Shown here: positions 28,252 to 38,448 of the stretch, piece after piece
Layout: each line of letters starts with the position of its first letter
Position numbering within the stretch: the first letter of the stretch is position 1
Source of the DNA: Fuerstiella sp.
Lineage (GTDB): Bacteria; Planctomycetota; Planctomycetia; Planctomycetales; Planctomycetaceae
Direction: 5' to 3'
DNA length: 63,244 nt
Assembly: GCA_029941865.1 (NCBI GenBank)
Contig: JAPYTO010000008.1
Span: 1 to 63,244 of the forward strand
The notes under the pieces: generated by a model
What the model saw: only the letters and a program-made list of their open reading frames with translations
Told to the model about the DNA's origin: nothing
Database searches by the model: none
Program-made: the position numbers and the translations under genes

Positions 28252-28932
28252 CTATTTTATGCTCACCAGCTCGATGTCAAATATCAGCAGGCTATTCGGC
28301 GGAATACTCGACTGCCCGCGGTCGCCGTAGGCCAGTTCCGGCGGAATAAACAGGCGGTATTTGGCGCCGACCTTCATCAGTTGCAGGGCTTCGGTCCAGC
28401 CTGAAATCACCTGAGTGACTCCAAAGGATACGGGACGATCAGTCTCCACGGGCGCCACACCCTTATAGGACTCGTCGAATACTTTTCCATTAATGAGCTT
28501 GCCACGGTAGTGAGTGCTGACAGTACTCTGCGTCGTTGGCTTTTCTCCGCTACCTTCACGAAGAACCTGATACTGCATGCCGGACTTCGTTTGTTGCACG
28601 CCCTTCTGCTTCGCATTCTCATCCAGAAACTTCCTGACAATCTCCTTGCCGGCCTTCGCTTTTTCGGACTGGTATTCCATGAACGCTGCCTGGACCTGCT
28701 CATCTGTCAGAGCAGGTTTCGTATCAGACAGGATTGCGGCAATCCCGGCCGTCAGCATTTTGAGGTCAACATCAAGCCCCTGCTGCTGAAGACTGCGACC
28801 AATATTGAGACCGACTGCATAGCTGACTTTGTCACCAACCGTTTTGAATTCGATCACGGACTCAGGCTTACCCTGAGCAGCAGCAACTGCAGAAATACTT
28901 ATGAGAATTGTGAACGTGGCAAGCAAGCGCAT
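28252..28932 (-). CDS. FKBP-type peptidyl-prolyl cis-trans isomerase (Mip/FkpA-like)
   Basis: A 226-residue secreted isomerase assisting periplasmic protein folding. The signal peptide is MRLLATFTILISISAVAAAQ. The helical dimerisation domain follows (VSYAVGLNIGRSLQQQG, and MLTAGIAAILSDTKPALTDE), then the FKBP domain: VSTHYRGKLINGKVFDESYK, VISGWTEALQLMKVGAKYRL, PPELAYGDRG and LIFDIELVSI. ATG at 28932 is used because it starts the signal peptide; the frame is open to 29097. It lies 135 bases upstream of the repeat-protein gene on the same strand and may be co-transcribed with it. Confidence 0.95.
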   Translation of the reverse strand: MRLLATFTILISISAVAAAQGKPESVIEFKTVGDKVSYAVGLNIGRSLQQQGLDVDLKMLTAGIAAILSDTKPALTDEQVQAAFMEYQSEKAKAGKEIVRKFLDENAKQKGVQQTKSGMQYQVLREGSGEKPTTQSTVSTHYRGKLINGKVFDESYKGVAPVETDRPVSFGVTQVISGWTEALQLMKVGAKYRLFIPPELAYGDRGQSSIPPNSLLIFDIELVSIK

Positions 28933-29176
28933 GGAGGGAGCTTTCGGGGCGAGTGTTGGTGAGAGTGAACGCAGAACTATGACGGATCGCGAACGAAAAG
29001 AAAGGAATCTCCTGTTGAGGAGTCTCAAAAAAACACATTTGGAATGCATACATCCAGTTTTCCGCCGATACACGCGACCTGTAAGGAAAGTGTCCAACGG
29101 ATCGCGTTTTGACTAACCTTTGGCTGGGTTTGAAAATGACATGGATTCCTTACCGTTGGCCTGCAAAACTGCATCT

Positions 29177-30256
29177 ATGGACACACAACAACGCCTTGAC
29201 AAAATCGCCGGTATTGGCGGCCTGACGTACGCAGACGTGTGCTTCGGAAAGCCGACCGAAGGCCGATCTTATCAGTTCACTCACGACAGCGGTGGGACTG
29301 CCGCGTGTCGGACAACCACTGAACGCCGCTACCTGGTAGCGTCCATCACGAAGCCGATTACGGCCATGGCCATCGTGAAACTCGCGGCCGAAGGTCAGTT
29401 GAGCCTCGCAGAACCCATCAGCACATTTCTTCCGAGCTTCAAACGGGCGGCCATTAGGCGGACCACCGTGCGCCATCTGTTGACGCATTCGTCCGGATTT
29501 CCGGACATGCTGCCCAACAACGCCGAACTTCGTGCCGCCCATGCTTCATTGGAAGAATTTGTCTGCCAGGCCGTTGATGCCAAATTGGAGTTCCGCACGG
29601 CGACGGACTGCCGCTATTCGAGCGTAGGCTTCCTGCTGCTGGGGGCCATCGTGGAACTCGTTACGGGACAGAAACTCGGAGTATTTCTTAAGGAACAGTT
29701 TTTCGAACCACTGGAAATGACGAACACGTGGTTAGGAATGTCCCCGGAACAAGCGGACGAAATTCTTCCCACTGTGCTGCCGTCCATTCTTCCCGAGTGG
29801 CAACCGAACGCCGAGGAATGGGGTTGGAACAGTCCATACTGGCGAACACTGGGTGCGCCGTGGGGTGGCATGATTTCGAGCGCCCGTGATCTGGGACGGT
29901 TTGCCGAAATGGTGTTGCGACGTGGTTGTGACGGAAACGGCAGACAATTGCTCCCCGAAACGGCTGTGGTTGCGACCGTCAGTGACCAGACCGCCGCCAT
30001 GGCCACTCAACGCGACTACGTCGGTCCTCACCGAAGCTGGGGATTCGGCTGGCGCCGCGAATGGCCATCGCACGGTGCTTCCTTCGGTGACTTTCTGTCG
30101 ACAGAAACTGTCGGCCATTGGGGAGCCACCGGGACAATGATGTGGATTGACCCGACGTCGAATCGGTACTCTGTCATTCTGACGACGACTCCGTACGAAG
30201 ACAGTCAGGCGATCATTCAACGGATATCAAACGTGACTGCAACGACGCCAGTGTAA
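29177..30256 (+). CDS. Serine hydrolase, class C beta-lactamase family
   Basis: 359 residues from the chosen ATG at 29177; ATG at 29141 is equally possible and neither has a clear ribosome-binding site. The Ser-x-x-Lys motif is in LVASITKPITAMAIVKLA. The Tyr motif is YSS in CRYSSVGFLLLGAIVELV, and the third motif is HWGATGTMMW near the C-terminus. These match penicillin-binding-like esterases rather than true beta-lactamases. No signal peptide was seen, so it may be cytoplasmic. The substrate is unknown. It is divergent from the FKBP gene and convergent with the methyltransferase gene. Confidence 0.88.
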   Translation: MDTQQRLDKIAGIGGLTYADVCFGKPTEGRSYQFTHDSGGTAACRTTTERRYLVASITKPITAMAIVKLAAEGQLSLAEPISTFLPSFKRAAIRRTTVRHLLTHSSGFPDMLPNNAELRAAHASLEEFVCQAVDAKLEFRTATDCRYSSVGFLLLGAIVELVTGQKLGVFLKEQFFEPLEMTNTWLGMSPEQADEILPTVLPSILPEWQPNAEEWGWNSPYWRTLGAPWGGMISSARDLGRFAEMVLRRGCDGNGRQLLPETAVVATVSDQTAAMATQRDYVGPHRSWGFGWRREWPSHGASFGDFLSTETVGHWGATGTMMWIDPTSNRYSVILTTTPYEDSQAIIQRISNVTATTPV

Positions 30257-30392
30257 GATCAGCGTAAAGCAGATCGCCGGAAGCGGAACGATTGCAGGAC
30301 CCTGGCGACACGTTCTACACTCAGAGAACGATATTCAAAGCACAGTATTCATCGGCGTGGCGTGGACGTGACAAAACAATCACACGGATGGA

Positions 30393-31157
30393 TCATGGCT
30401 TCGGCATTCGTGCCGCAACCGTCCAATGACGGTCGCTGGTGGCAGTGACACTGGCGTTTGCGAAGTCAGCCCTGTCAAGCAGCTCACGGACTTCGTCAAC
30501 CGACAGAGCCGCATGTAGTGACTGGCGAAACAGCTGTTGCTGGTGAGCATTGTCGTCACCAGCATACTGAGCGACTATCTGTTCGACGACGTCCGGGGAC
30601 TCTGGTCGCATCAGATCTCGCACAAACAGTAGACCATCGGGCTTGATGCCCCGGCGAAGTTCGTGAAATACAGAAATGGGTTCCGGAATGTGGTGCACGA
30701 TGCTGTTCGAGATCACCGCTGCGCATGACGAATCCGCGAATGGAAGACGTTTGGCGTCCGTCAGCAACGGCAGTATTCGGCCCGTGACTTTTCTTTCCCG
30801 AAGATGTCGGACGGCCAGACGCAGCATTTCGACCGACAGGTCGACCGCAATAATCGGCCCGACGTGGGGAGCAGCGTGAATCAGGTCCAGTGGAATCAAC
30901 GCCGTCCCGGCACCCACATCGATCACCGCCCCGACCGGCAGGACGCCGCCATTTAATGAAGTATCCATGTCCGACAGATCAACCGTCACTGCTTCGGTGT
31001 CGCCACACACCGACACGTCAGAATTGGTAGTGGCTGCAAATCGCAGCAGATCCTGGACGAACACGCGGTTCACGGTCGAATGGTTCATCGAGTCATAGTC
31101 AACGGCTTCCTCAACCGTATCCATGACTTCGGGTTCAAGTGTTCGTTCGAGCGACAT
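30393..31157 (-). CDS. Class I SAM-dependent methyltransferase
   Basis: 254 residues. The Rossmann-like methyltransferase core is clear: the SAM-binding AVIDVGAGTALIPLDL, the acidic IIAVDLSVEMLRLAVRHLRE, then DAKRLPFADSSCAAVISNSI and the late LRRGIKPDGLLFVRDLMRP. The N-terminus, from ATG at 31157, has PEVMDTVEEAVDYDSMNHST, which resembles a small-molecule methyltransferase opening. The substrate cannot be inferred. It is divergent from the glycosyltransferase with about 150 bases between starts. Confidence 0.88.
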   Translation of the reverse strand: MSLERTLEPEVMDTVEEAVDYDSMNHSTVNRVFVQDLLRFAATTNSDVSVCGDTEAVTVDLSDMDTSLNGGVLPVGAVIDVGAGTALIPLDLIHAAPHVGPIIAVDLSVEMLRLAVRHLRERKVTGRILPLLTDAKRLPFADSSCAAVISNSIVHHIPEPISVFHELRRGIKPDGLLFVRDLMRPESPDVVEQIVAQYAGDDNAHQQQLFRQSLHAALSVDEVRELLDRADFANASVTATSDRHWTVAARMPKP

Positions 31158-31308
31158 GGGACTGAATTCGGTTCGTTGGGTGTTGCAACACGGCGGGAAG
31201 GGTTCGACAGTCTTTGCCCTGCCGATATTTCCGTTGCCCGACCTAATCAAGTATAATCAAACGTGTACGCCCTCAGTCACTCACTGCGTCACGACATTCT
31301 ATTTCCCG

Positions 31309-33126
31309 ATGAGCATGGCTGTGGCCATGACCTTTTCTGTGCACGAAACGGACCATTCGAAACATAAAACGTCGCAGCGTTTGCGATGGTCTGTGGCATT
31401 GATGGTGACCATTCATCTGGCATTGGGGCTCCATGCAGCGGCTCACTTGTCTCCCACGAACGACGAGTATTGGCATCTGGGGATCGGCGTCGATATCCTG
31501 AAGACCGGACGCTTCGACCAGGACACCATCAATCCGCCGCTGGTGCGAATACTGACCGCACTTCCGACGTTGCCATTGTCTGTGGGCTACACGTCAGACG
31601 GCATTGCGCCCGGCGACACATCAGCGTTTGGCGATCGACTTGTTGATGCCGCAACCTGCGAACCTGTCTGGCTCTGGTTCTCGGGAAGATGTGTTGTTCT
31701 CGGATTCTCACTTGCCGCGGGACTTGTCATCGTCACGTGGTCGAAAGAAGTGTGGGGAGATCATGCAGCGCTCGTGTCGGGCATTTTCTGGTTTTTAAAT
31801 CCGGCAGTGCTTGGCCATGCGGCTCTGGTCACACACGACATACCCGCGGCAGCGATGTTCGTGATTTGCCTGCGGACCGCGTGGGCGTTTGGCCGCAATC
31901 CGTCAGTTCTGCGAGCGACGGGCATCGGCGTCACGCTGGGGCTGGCACTGCTGACAAAGTTCACAGCCGTTCTGTTGGTCGGGCTGATCCCCGTCATCAT
32001 CTTCATCGCGTGGAACGGATTTCCTGATGGCACAGCACGCGGAACGTTGCGGCAGTCACTAAAGCTGGCGGCGTGCGCATGTATCGTTGCTGCTGTGTCC
32101 TGTCTGGTGCTGAATCTCGGATATATGGGGACGGGCTTTGGAACAAGTCTCGCGGCCGCCGCGCCAGCCAGTCAGTTGCTCAGGACGTTCGCCGACGACT
32201 TTCCAGATTTTTCACAGCTGCCGCTGCCGTTGCCGGTCGACTGGATAAAGGGCGTCGATCAGCTGCGGATCATTATGGAACATCAACACCCCGTCTTTCT
32301 CAACGGTGAGTGGAGCTTTGAAGGTTTTCGCAGCTACTACCTGTGGGGTTTGTTGTATAAGACCGGGCTCGGTTTCCAGCTCTTCGTAATCATCGGGCTG
32401 GTGATCGGCCTCGTCACATCTTCGTCCCGCAATGCCGCGTCCAACCGCGCCGAGGGTACGTCACGCCGGTGCGTTTCGTGTTGCCTGGTTGTCGTTATCG
32501 CACTGACGACGATCGCCAGCCTTGGCAGGAATCAACTCGGCCTGCGATACATCCTTCCTTTGTTCCCTTTCCTCGCGATGATGGCGGGTGCGTCCTTCGT
32601 CCGAATTTCAGCCCACCGAACAACCTGCATCGCAGTCTGCACCATGGCATTGCTCAGCGCCGGATGGTCACTGCGACACCACCCGAACCACATTGCATAC
32701 TTCAATGAACTTTCCGGAGGACCGCGCGGCGGCCATCTGCACCTGATTGATTCAAACCTTGATTGGGGACAGAGCTTATTGCAGCTGGCCGCATACCTTG
32801 AACAGTCGAATCTGCAATTGGATGGGTTGGCATACTTTGGCAGCGCCGTGCCGACGGACTGGGGAATCGCCTCCACACCGCTTCCCCCTGAGCTTCCGGA
32901 AGCTGGTTGCTATGCCGTGAGTGTCAACTTTGTGATGGGCCGCCCCCATGTTGTGCGAAACAGAGAACGTCTGATTGCGATCAATTTTGCGCAGTACAGC
33001 TATTTCCGGCAGTTGCAACCAACGGCGACGGTCGGTGAGTCCATCTACGTCTACGAAGTATCATCGCAGGACGCCGCGAATGTACGTTTCAAATCGGGCA
33101 TGCCACCATTGCCGCCGGTTCATTGA
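31309..33126 (+). CDS. Membrane glycosyltransferase of the GT-C/PMT type
   Basis: A 605-residue polytopic membrane protein resembling phospholipid-carrier-dependent (ArnT/PMT-like) glycosyltransferases. The first periplasmic loop carries the acidic pair in TNDEYWHLGIGVDILKTGRF. About ten or more membrane helices follow, among them VVLGFSLAAGLVIV and LALLTKFTAVLLVGLI. In the C-terminal soluble section, GPRGGHLHLIDSNLDWGQSL is a motif common in planctomycete members. Start codons at 31309, 31315 and 31327 are all possible; the frame is open to 31123 without support. It would transfer a sugar from a polyprenyl phosphate donor to an unknown acceptor. Confidence 0.88.
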   Translation: MSMAVAMTFSVHETDHSKHKTSQRLRWSVALMVTIHLALGLHAAAHLSPTNDEYWHLGIGVDILKTGRFDQDTINPPLVRILTALPTLPLSVGYTSDGIAPGDTSAFGDRLVDAATCEPVWLWFSGRCVVLGFSLAAGLVIVTWSKEVWGDHAALVSGIFWFLNPAVLGHAALVTHDIPAAAMFVICLRTAWAFGRNPSVLRATGIGVTLGLALLTKFTAVLLVGLIPVIIFIAWNGFPDGTARGTLRQSLKLAACACIVAAVSCLVLNLGYMGTGFGTSLAAAAPASQLLRTFADDFPDFSQLPLPLPVDWIKGVDQLRIIMEHQHPVFLNGEWSFEGFRSYYLWGLLYKTGLGFQLFVIIGLVIGLVTSSSRNAASNRAEGTSRRCVSCCLVVVIALTTIASLGRNQLGLRYILPLFPFLAMMAGASFVRISAHRTTCIAVCTMALLSAGWSLRHHPNHIAYFNELSGGPRGGHLHLIDSNLDWGQSLLQLAAYLEQSNLQLDGLAYFGSAVPTDWGIASTPLPPELPEAGCYAVSVNFVMGRPHVVRNRERLIAINFAQYSYFRQLQPTATVGESIYVYEVSSQDAANVRFKSGMPPLPPVH

Positions 33127-33152
33127 ACGTGCCACAGCGCACTGATCAGTCG

Positions 33153-34271
33153 TTATCTGATCGCGTGCTCCGCCACAAGATTCCAGTCGACGTCCACACC
33201 AAGCCCGGGAGTTGATGGAAGCGTGGTCAGCGGCCCCTCAATCAGCAGTGGTTTGTGAACAATTGAAAACTCGTGATAGCTGGGCCCCAGACAATCACCG
33301 GGAATCGTTTCGATCTGTATGTTCGGAGTGGACACAACGAAGTGCATCATGGCGGCAGCACCGACGTCCCACTCCAGATTCGAACCGATCGTACAGGGGA
33401 TGCTGTGCTCTCCGGCCAGAGCCGCCATTGCTCGAGCTTTGGCGATACCACCCTGCTTGCCAGGGTACAAAGTAATGGCATCGCAGCACTGCTGCGTGAT
33501 AAGTTCCTGGACATGGACCTCGTCAAAACAGCTTTCGTCGGCGAGTATCCGAATATTGAACTCGTCACGCAGCTTCTTTGTCGCAGCATAGTCGCCTCGG
33601 GCCAGCGGTTGTTCCACGAGCGCCACGTTGCAGTCCGCCAGCCGAGTCAGACAAGCCGCCGCGTCACGGAAACTCCAGCCGCCGTTGGCGTCGATGGTCA
33701 GCTGTGTGTCATCACCGATGGCCTCACGAACAGCCTTTACTCGAGCGACATCTCGGGACACATCGGTCCCGACCTTCACCTTAATCGTTTGAAATCCGGC
33801 CGCCACAAGTTTCTTCGCTCGTTGTCGCGCAACGTCTGGTTCGTAAGCTCCCAGCGAAAAACGATTTCTGATGGTCAACGGCCGCACGGCGCCGCCCAGT
33901 AGTTCAAAGACCGGCTGGCCGGCCGCCTTTCCCACAGCGTCCCAGCAAGCCATCTCGATCGCCGCCTTGGCAAACCAGTTGCCAACCGCCACCGCGTCCA
34001 TGCGGGCACTGATGGTTTCAATGTCGTGCGGATCGCAACCAACGACGAGTGGAGCAAACAGTTTTTCAATAATCGCCTGAGCACCCCAGACGGTTTCGCC
34101 GCTCCAGCGGGCTGTAACGGTGGCCTCACCGGCGCTAATCAGTCCGTCGTCAGTTGTCAGTCGCACAAGCACGAATTCGGACACGTCATGCTTGCCGAGT
34201 GCAGAGATCATGCGTCGTTCCGGCTTGAGCGGAATACGAACGGGAATAGCTTCAATCGATGTTATCTTCAT
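33153..34271 (-). CDS. Enolase-superfamily (MR/MLE subgroup) enzyme, epimerase/cycloisomerase-like
   Basis: A 372-residue member of the muconate lactonizing enzyme subgroup. Visible active-site elements are the Lys pair in IKVKVG, the metal ligands in TIDANGGW and NVALVEQPLA, a third acidic ligand in ILADESCFDEV, and the late Lys region ITLYPGKQGGIAKA. This arrangement fits dipeptide epimerases, o-succinylbenzoate synthases or cycloisomerases; the exact substrate is open. The start overlaps the MFS transporter stop by four bases (ATGA), so an imported compound may be its substrate, which is inference. Confidence 0.9.
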   Translation of the reverse strand: MKITSIEAIPVRIPLKPERRMISALGKHDVSEFVLVRLTTDDGLISAGEATVTARWSGETVWGAQAIIEKLFAPLVVGCDPHDIETISARMDAVAVGNWFAKAAIEMACWDAVGKAAGQPVFELLGGAVRPLTIRNRFSLGAYEPDVARQRAKKLVAAGFQTIKVKVGTDVSRDVARVKAVREAIGDDTQLTIDANGGWSFRDAAACLTRLADCNVALVEQPLARGDYAATKKLRDEFNIRILADESCFDEVHVQELITQQCCDAITLYPGKQGGIAKARAMAALAGEHSIPCTIGSNLEWDVGAAAMMHFVVSTPNIQIETIPGDCLGPSYHEFSIVHKPLLIEGPLTTLPSTPGLGVDVDWNLVAEHAIR

Positions 34272-35713
34272 ACGACAGTTTTCTCATCATCAGACCTGGC
34301 AGCGACATTCTGCTTCGACGGCAGGCGATACAACAACGCCACCGGCGCCATCAGAACCGCCAGTGTCAGAAACACAACGAACTGAAACTTAAATGGGTCC
34401 GCCGCACCGCCCAAAAACCGGGTAACGGAGTTCATGATCTGCAGAAATGCTGCGGACAGCAGGATTCCGATCCATGTCACAAAGTTCATGGCCCCGATCA
34501 GGCGACCTTTTTGATCCGGTGGCGGCGTCTCCTGCACGTAAACCTGTATTGGAATCACGAAGATTCCGGCCGAAATCCCCAACAAAAACATGCTCAGCCG
34601 CAGCGACCATTCAATCACATTAGCAACACCGATGCTATACAGAATCCCCGGCACCTGGTCGGCACTCTCGGTGGCGCTCTCGTTGGGCCCTCCAAGCACG
34701 CCACTGGCAAACAGTGAAATCAACAGCAATGAGCCCACGATCATCCAGCCGCCACGAGTCGTCCAGCGTGCACCGTCTGCGGCTCCGCTCTTGTTGGCAA
34801 AGCCGGAAACGACGCAGCCAATGGCAATCCCAATGCCGATCGACGCGGCCATCAGACTGGTGCGAGTCTTGCTGAGACTAAACACATTTTCGCCAAGGGT
34901 GTTCACGGCTGGCTGAGCGACACCTCCGATAAACCAGAACAACATCATCACCAGAATTGCCCGCGCAATTTGAGGCTCACTGCGAAACAGTCTCCAGATG
35001 TCGCCCGGAATAAACAGGTTACCAGCCTTCAATTTCAACTGCGGTTCCGCGACCGGTGTTGGGCGTATGAACAACGAAGTGCCAGTGCCAAGGACGGCAA
35101 TTCCGACGGCAATCATGCTGCACAACCAGAGAGAATCGTCGAAATTATCCAGCGCAATTCCGGCACCGGCCATGCCAAAGATGATTGCAATAAACGTCGT
35201 CATCTGAATCGCACCATTGACCGGCAACAGCTTCCCGCTGCTGAACAACTCCGGCAGAATCCCATACTTGGACGGGCCGAAAATCGCACTCTGAGCGCCC
35301 ATAAACGCCAGCACAACAATCAGCAATGGCAACTGCGCCGGCGAATTCGGACCATGCAGAAACAGCACCAGCAGTGCTGCGGCCATGACGGCAATTTCCG
35401 CGACCTTGCACCAGACGATGACGGTCCGCTTCGAAAAGCGATCGGAGATGTAGCCTCCAAGCCCCGAAAGCAACACAAACGGCAATGCAAAGGCGGCCAG
35501 GGCGAGTGGCTGCCGGTCCACAACGGGGGTGGCCAACGCAGCACATTGCAACAGAACCAACTGCTTGAAAAAATTGTCGTTGAACGCACCCAGAAACTGA
35601 GTGGACAGGATTCCGCCAAAAACGGCATCTGACCGGAGTGCCCGGACCGCCGAGCCGGGATTCGGCGTCTGTGCAGCATCGGAGCTGTCAGAGGACTGGT
35701 CGGTGTCGGACAT
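34268..35713 (-). CDS. MFS transporter, LplT-like
   Basis: A 481-residue major facilitator protein with about 12 helices. The first helix motif FLGAFNDNFFKQLVLLQCA, the loop GYISDRFSKRTVIVWCKVAE and GAQSAIFGPSKYGILPELF match the lysophospholipid transporter LplT branch. In other bacteria such domains are often fused to or next to acyltransferases; none is adjacent here. The substrate is uncertain, and in this context it could be a peptide or acid used by the overlapping downstream enzyme. It starts 132 bases downstream of the desulfurase-like gene. Confidence 0.88.
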   Translation of the reverse strand: MSDTDQSSDSSDAAQTPNPGSAVRALRSDAVFGGILSTQFLGAFNDNFFKQLVLLQCAALATPVVDRQPLALAAFALPFVLLSGLGGYISDRFSKRTVIVWCKVAEIAVMAAALLVLFLHGPNSPAQLPLLIVVLAFMGAQSAIFGPSKYGILPELFSSGKLLPVNGAIQMTTFIAIIFGMAGAGIALDNFDDSLWLCSMIAVGIAVLGTGTSLFIRPTPVAEPQLKLKAGNLFIPGDIWRLFRSEPQIARAILVMMLFWFIGGVAQPAVNTLGENVFSLSKTRTSLMAASIGIGIAIGCVVSGFANKSGAADGARWTTRGGWMIVGSLLLISLFASGVLGGPNESATESADQVPGILYSIGVANVIEWSLRLSMFLLGISAGIFVIPIQVYVQETPPPDQKGRLIGAMNFVTWIGILLSAAFLQIMNSVTRFLGGAADPFKFQFVVFLTLAVLMAPVALLYRLPSKQNVAARSDDEKTVV

Positions 35714-35845
35714 AGGAGTTACGTGTTTTCAATGCGGGACGGCCCGCCAGCCGATGCGGGCTATCGCCCGGAAGGTGCTGGTATGAATCCGCTGATCGCC
35801 TCGAAGCTGTGTGAGCAATGAGTGGCGGTTTTTTGTTGTGAAATA

Positions 35846-37024
35846 TTAAAGGGATGCAGCCAGTTGTGCGACTGCTTCGGCAGCCGCTGTCACGTCGGCC
35901 TGAGCTGTCAATGGACCGGGACTTAAACGAACAGTACCACCCGCCGGTATTGTGCCAAGTGTCTTGTGCACCAGTGGCGCACAATGGAGCCCGGCTCTGC
36001 AGCGAATCTGAAAACTCTGGTCCAGCACGGCGGCCACGTCCTGGCTGTCCATACCATTCAGCGAGAAACTGACGATCCCGACGTTCTGCGCCTCAACGCC
36101 GCCAAACACCGCAACACCGCGAATCTCTCGAAGAGCCTGCGACAGCTGTGTCGAAAGTTTAAGGATCCGTTGGTGAAGGTTCGCCACCGACTGCTGCAGA
36201 ATCCACTCTGCCGCCGCATTCAAACCGGCCAGCCCTGGCATATTCAGATTTCCACTTTCGAATTTCGTGGGCATCGTGATCGGTTGCAGGGGCGACTCAC
36301 TGTCCGTGCCTGTGCCGCCGCAGCGAATCGGCAGCACTTCGTTCTCAAGGCCGTCGCGAATGTACACGATTCCTGTCCCCAGCGGCCCCAGCAATCCCTT
36401 ATGCCCGGCGGACGCCAGCATGTCGATCTTCAGGTCGCGGACACTGAACGGAATATGCCCCGCGGTCTGAGCCGCATCCAGCATCAGCAAGGCACCCGTC
36501 TCATGGGTCGCGGCGCTGATCGTTTCGACAGGCTGAACGATGCCGGTCACGTTGGAGGCGTGATTTAGAACGACTAGCCTGGTTGGCTGGCTGTTCAGTT
36601 CGTGGACAAATGATTTGGTGTCGATGAGCCCCGTCTGTGCATCAAAGTCGACGTACACCACATCCAGCTGAAATTCTGACTTCAATTGCTGCAGCGGCCT
36701 GAGCACAGAATTGTGTTCCAGCGTCGACGTCACAACGCGGTCCCCTTTCCGCAGCACGCCACGCAACAGCAGGTTTAATCCGTCCGTGCAATTGAACGTG
36801 AAGGCCACGCGATCACCGGATTCCGCATCCAGAATTCTGGCCACACGCTGGCGACACTGGGCCACCAGACGTGCAGCATCGGTCGCACCGGCATGGGAAC
36901 CACGTCCGAAGGCAATGCCCATCGAGCGCATGTACGTATCGGCAGCGGCGTAGACGCAATCGGGTTTGGGAAAGCTGGTGGCTGCGTTGTCCAGATAGAT
37001 TGTGGTGTCAGATGAGTCAGTCAT
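35846..37024 (-). CDS. Class V aminotransferase, cysteine desulfurase-like
   Basis: A 392-residue PLP enzyme. N-terminal [17 protein letters not shown], the His/Asn region [12 protein letters not shown] and [11 protein letters not shown], the PLP Asp in [14 protein letters not shown], the Schiff-base Lys in [16 protein letters not shown], and the active-site Cys segment [17 protein letters not shown] are all present. This is the SufS/Csd-like layout, so it probably releases sulfur or selenium from cysteine-type substrates. No suf or isc genes adjoin. Its start overlaps the stop of the LeuA-like gene by eight bases, implying coupled translation and a shared pathway. Confidence 0.9.
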   Translation of the reverse strand: MTDSSDTTIYLDNAATSFPKPDCVYAAADTYMRSMGIAFGRGSHAGATDAARLVAQCRQRVARILDAESGDRVAFTFNCTDGLNLLLRGVLRKGDRVVTSTLEHNSVLRPLQQLKSEFQLDVVYVDFDAQTGLIDTKSFVHELNSQPTRLVVLNHASNVTGIVQPVETISAATHETGALLMLDAAQTAGHIPFSVRDLKIDMLASAGHKGLLGPLGTGIVYIRDGLENEVLPIRCGGTGTDSESPLQPITMPTKFESGNLNMPGLAGLNAAAEWILQQSVANLHQRILKLSTQLSQALREIRGVAVFGGVEAQNVGIVSFSLNGMDSQDVAAVLDQSFQIRCRAGLHCAPLVHKTLGTIPAGGTVRLSPGPLTAQADVTAAAEAVAQLAASL

Positions 37025-38258
37025 CGGGCAAACCGTCTACCAATGTCATGAGTAACTGGTCATCGACAACGGTGCCCCGGGGCTGCCGTTTGATCAACTC
37101 CACGACCTGCCCGACCACGCCATCGGAGGCCGAAAGTTGCAGTTGTTCCAATCGGTGAGACACCGCTTTACGACCACTGTGTCTGCCCAGAACCAATTGA
37201 ATCCCGTCTGCGCCGACTTTTTCAGGCCGGAATGGTAAATAGGTGTCGGGGTTCTTCAAGAGTCCGTCCTGATGAATCCCGGCTTCGCTGGCAAATATGT
37301 TGTCGCCACCGATCGGTTTCATTCGCGAAATCGACACGCCTGTCAGATCGGCAACCAGCCGACAGAGTGGCGACAGCTTTGTCGTATCAATCCTGAATGA
37401 GCGTTGGTATTGGTCCGAATGCATTGATAACGCCATCACGACTTCTTCCAGCGCGGCGTTGCCCGCCCGTTCGCCGATGCCGTTGACAGTACACTGGACA
37501 ACGTTGGCTCCCTGCTGAATGCACGCCAGGGTATTAGCCACGGCAAGACCCAGGTCGTTGTGAAAGTGAACCGCCAGAAGAGCTCGATCAATATTCGGCA
37601 CACCGTCCTGAATCGCTTTGATACAGTCGGCCGCTTTTTCCGGCGTCAGCACGCCCACAGTGTCAGGAAAGCCAATCGTTGTCGCGCCGGCATCAATGGC
37701 TTCTCGATAGCACTCGCACAGAAAACTCATTTCCGTACGGCTGGCGTCTTCCGGACTGAAGGCGATAATGCGAAAGGACTTCCCTGCATAGTCCACTGCA
37801 TCCGCGATGATTTTCAGAATTTCCGTTTTGCTTTTATTCAGTTTCTCGGTGCGATGGATCGGGCTGGTGCCGCAGAACAGGCTGACACCGCGTTTGTGCA
37901 CGGGATTCCCATCAAGTGCTCGTTCCGCAGCATCGATGTCGCTCGGCAACGTACGGCACAGCGCTGTCAGGACGGGCTTTCGCACGACTCCGACCATTCT
38001 GCGGATCGCCTCCACGTCTGCTTCGGACGACGCCGGAAAACCGGCATCCAGGGAGTGCACTCCGGCGGCTTCCAGGGCCAGCGCAATTTGCAGCTTTTGT
38101 TCGGGATCCAGCGTCGCTCCCGGCATCTGTTCACCATCACGCAACGTGGTGTCGCTGAACAGCACGGCGCGGGAACGCTTGTGATGGCTGATCACGGCAT
38201 CTCGCGCGGTATTCCGCACGCGTTTGCTGAGTCGTTGAATTAGTGACGGACCGGACAT
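37017..38258 (-). CDS. 2-isopropylmalate synthase/homocitrate synthase family enzyme without regulatory domain
   Basis: A 413-residue member of the LeuA/NifV/CimA acyl-transferring aldolase group. The barrel starts with [19 protein letters not shown]. The metal and substrate residues are in [17 protein letters not shown] and [19 protein letters not shown], and the linker has [13 protein letters not shown] and [15 protein letters not shown]. The protein stops near 413 residues, so the C-terminal leucine-sensing domain of standard LeuA (about 500 aa) is missing. The [12 protein letters not shown] motif looks more like LeuA than homocitrate synthase. It is the first gene of a possible four-gene unit with the desulfurase-like enzyme, MFS transporter and epimerase-like enzyme. 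Confidence 0.9.
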   Translation of the reverse strand: MSGPSLIQRLSKRVRNTARDAVISHHKRSRAVLFSDTTLRDGEQMPGATLDPEQKLQIALALEAAGVHSLDAGFPASSEADVEAIRRMVGVVRKPVLTALCRTLPSDIDAAERALDGNPVHKRGVSLFCGTSPIHRTEKLNKSKTEILKIIADAVDYAGKSFRIIAFSPEDASRTEMSFLCECYREAIDAGATTIGFPDTVGVLTPEKAADCIKAIQDGVPNIDRALLAVHFHNDLGLAVANTLACIQQGANVVQCTVNGIGERAGNAALEEVVMALSMHSDQYQRSFRIDTTKLSPLCRLVADLTGVSISRMKPIGGDNIFASEAGIHQDGLLKNPDTYLPFRPEKVGADGIQLVLGRHSGRKAVSHRLEQLQLSASDGVVGQVVELIKRQPRGTVVDDQLLMTLVDGLPDD

Positions 38259-38448
38259 GGCGGGCAGGATACAGGTTTCCGCCGCAACTTTGAATCGACG
38301 GTGTCTCGTCGTTGGTTTCCGAAATCAAAGGTGGGCGAACGGCGAGGAGCGTTTTCGGCTGAAGAGAGGACGCTGATCAAATGCCGAGCAGATGAAAAAC
38401 ACTCCCGCCTCTCTCTTTCACATCGATCACAGCGTGGGAATCGACAGA

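Noticed and set aside
34970..35632. A 220-codon plus-strand frame opposite the MFS transporter
   Set aside because: The product is Gln/Arg/His-rich and antisense to clear membrane helices.
35846..38258. A nifV-nifS pair of a nitrogen-fixation cluster
   Set aside because: The LeuA-like barrel has the [12 protein letters not shown] wording of isopropylmalate synthases, and no nif gene is nearby.
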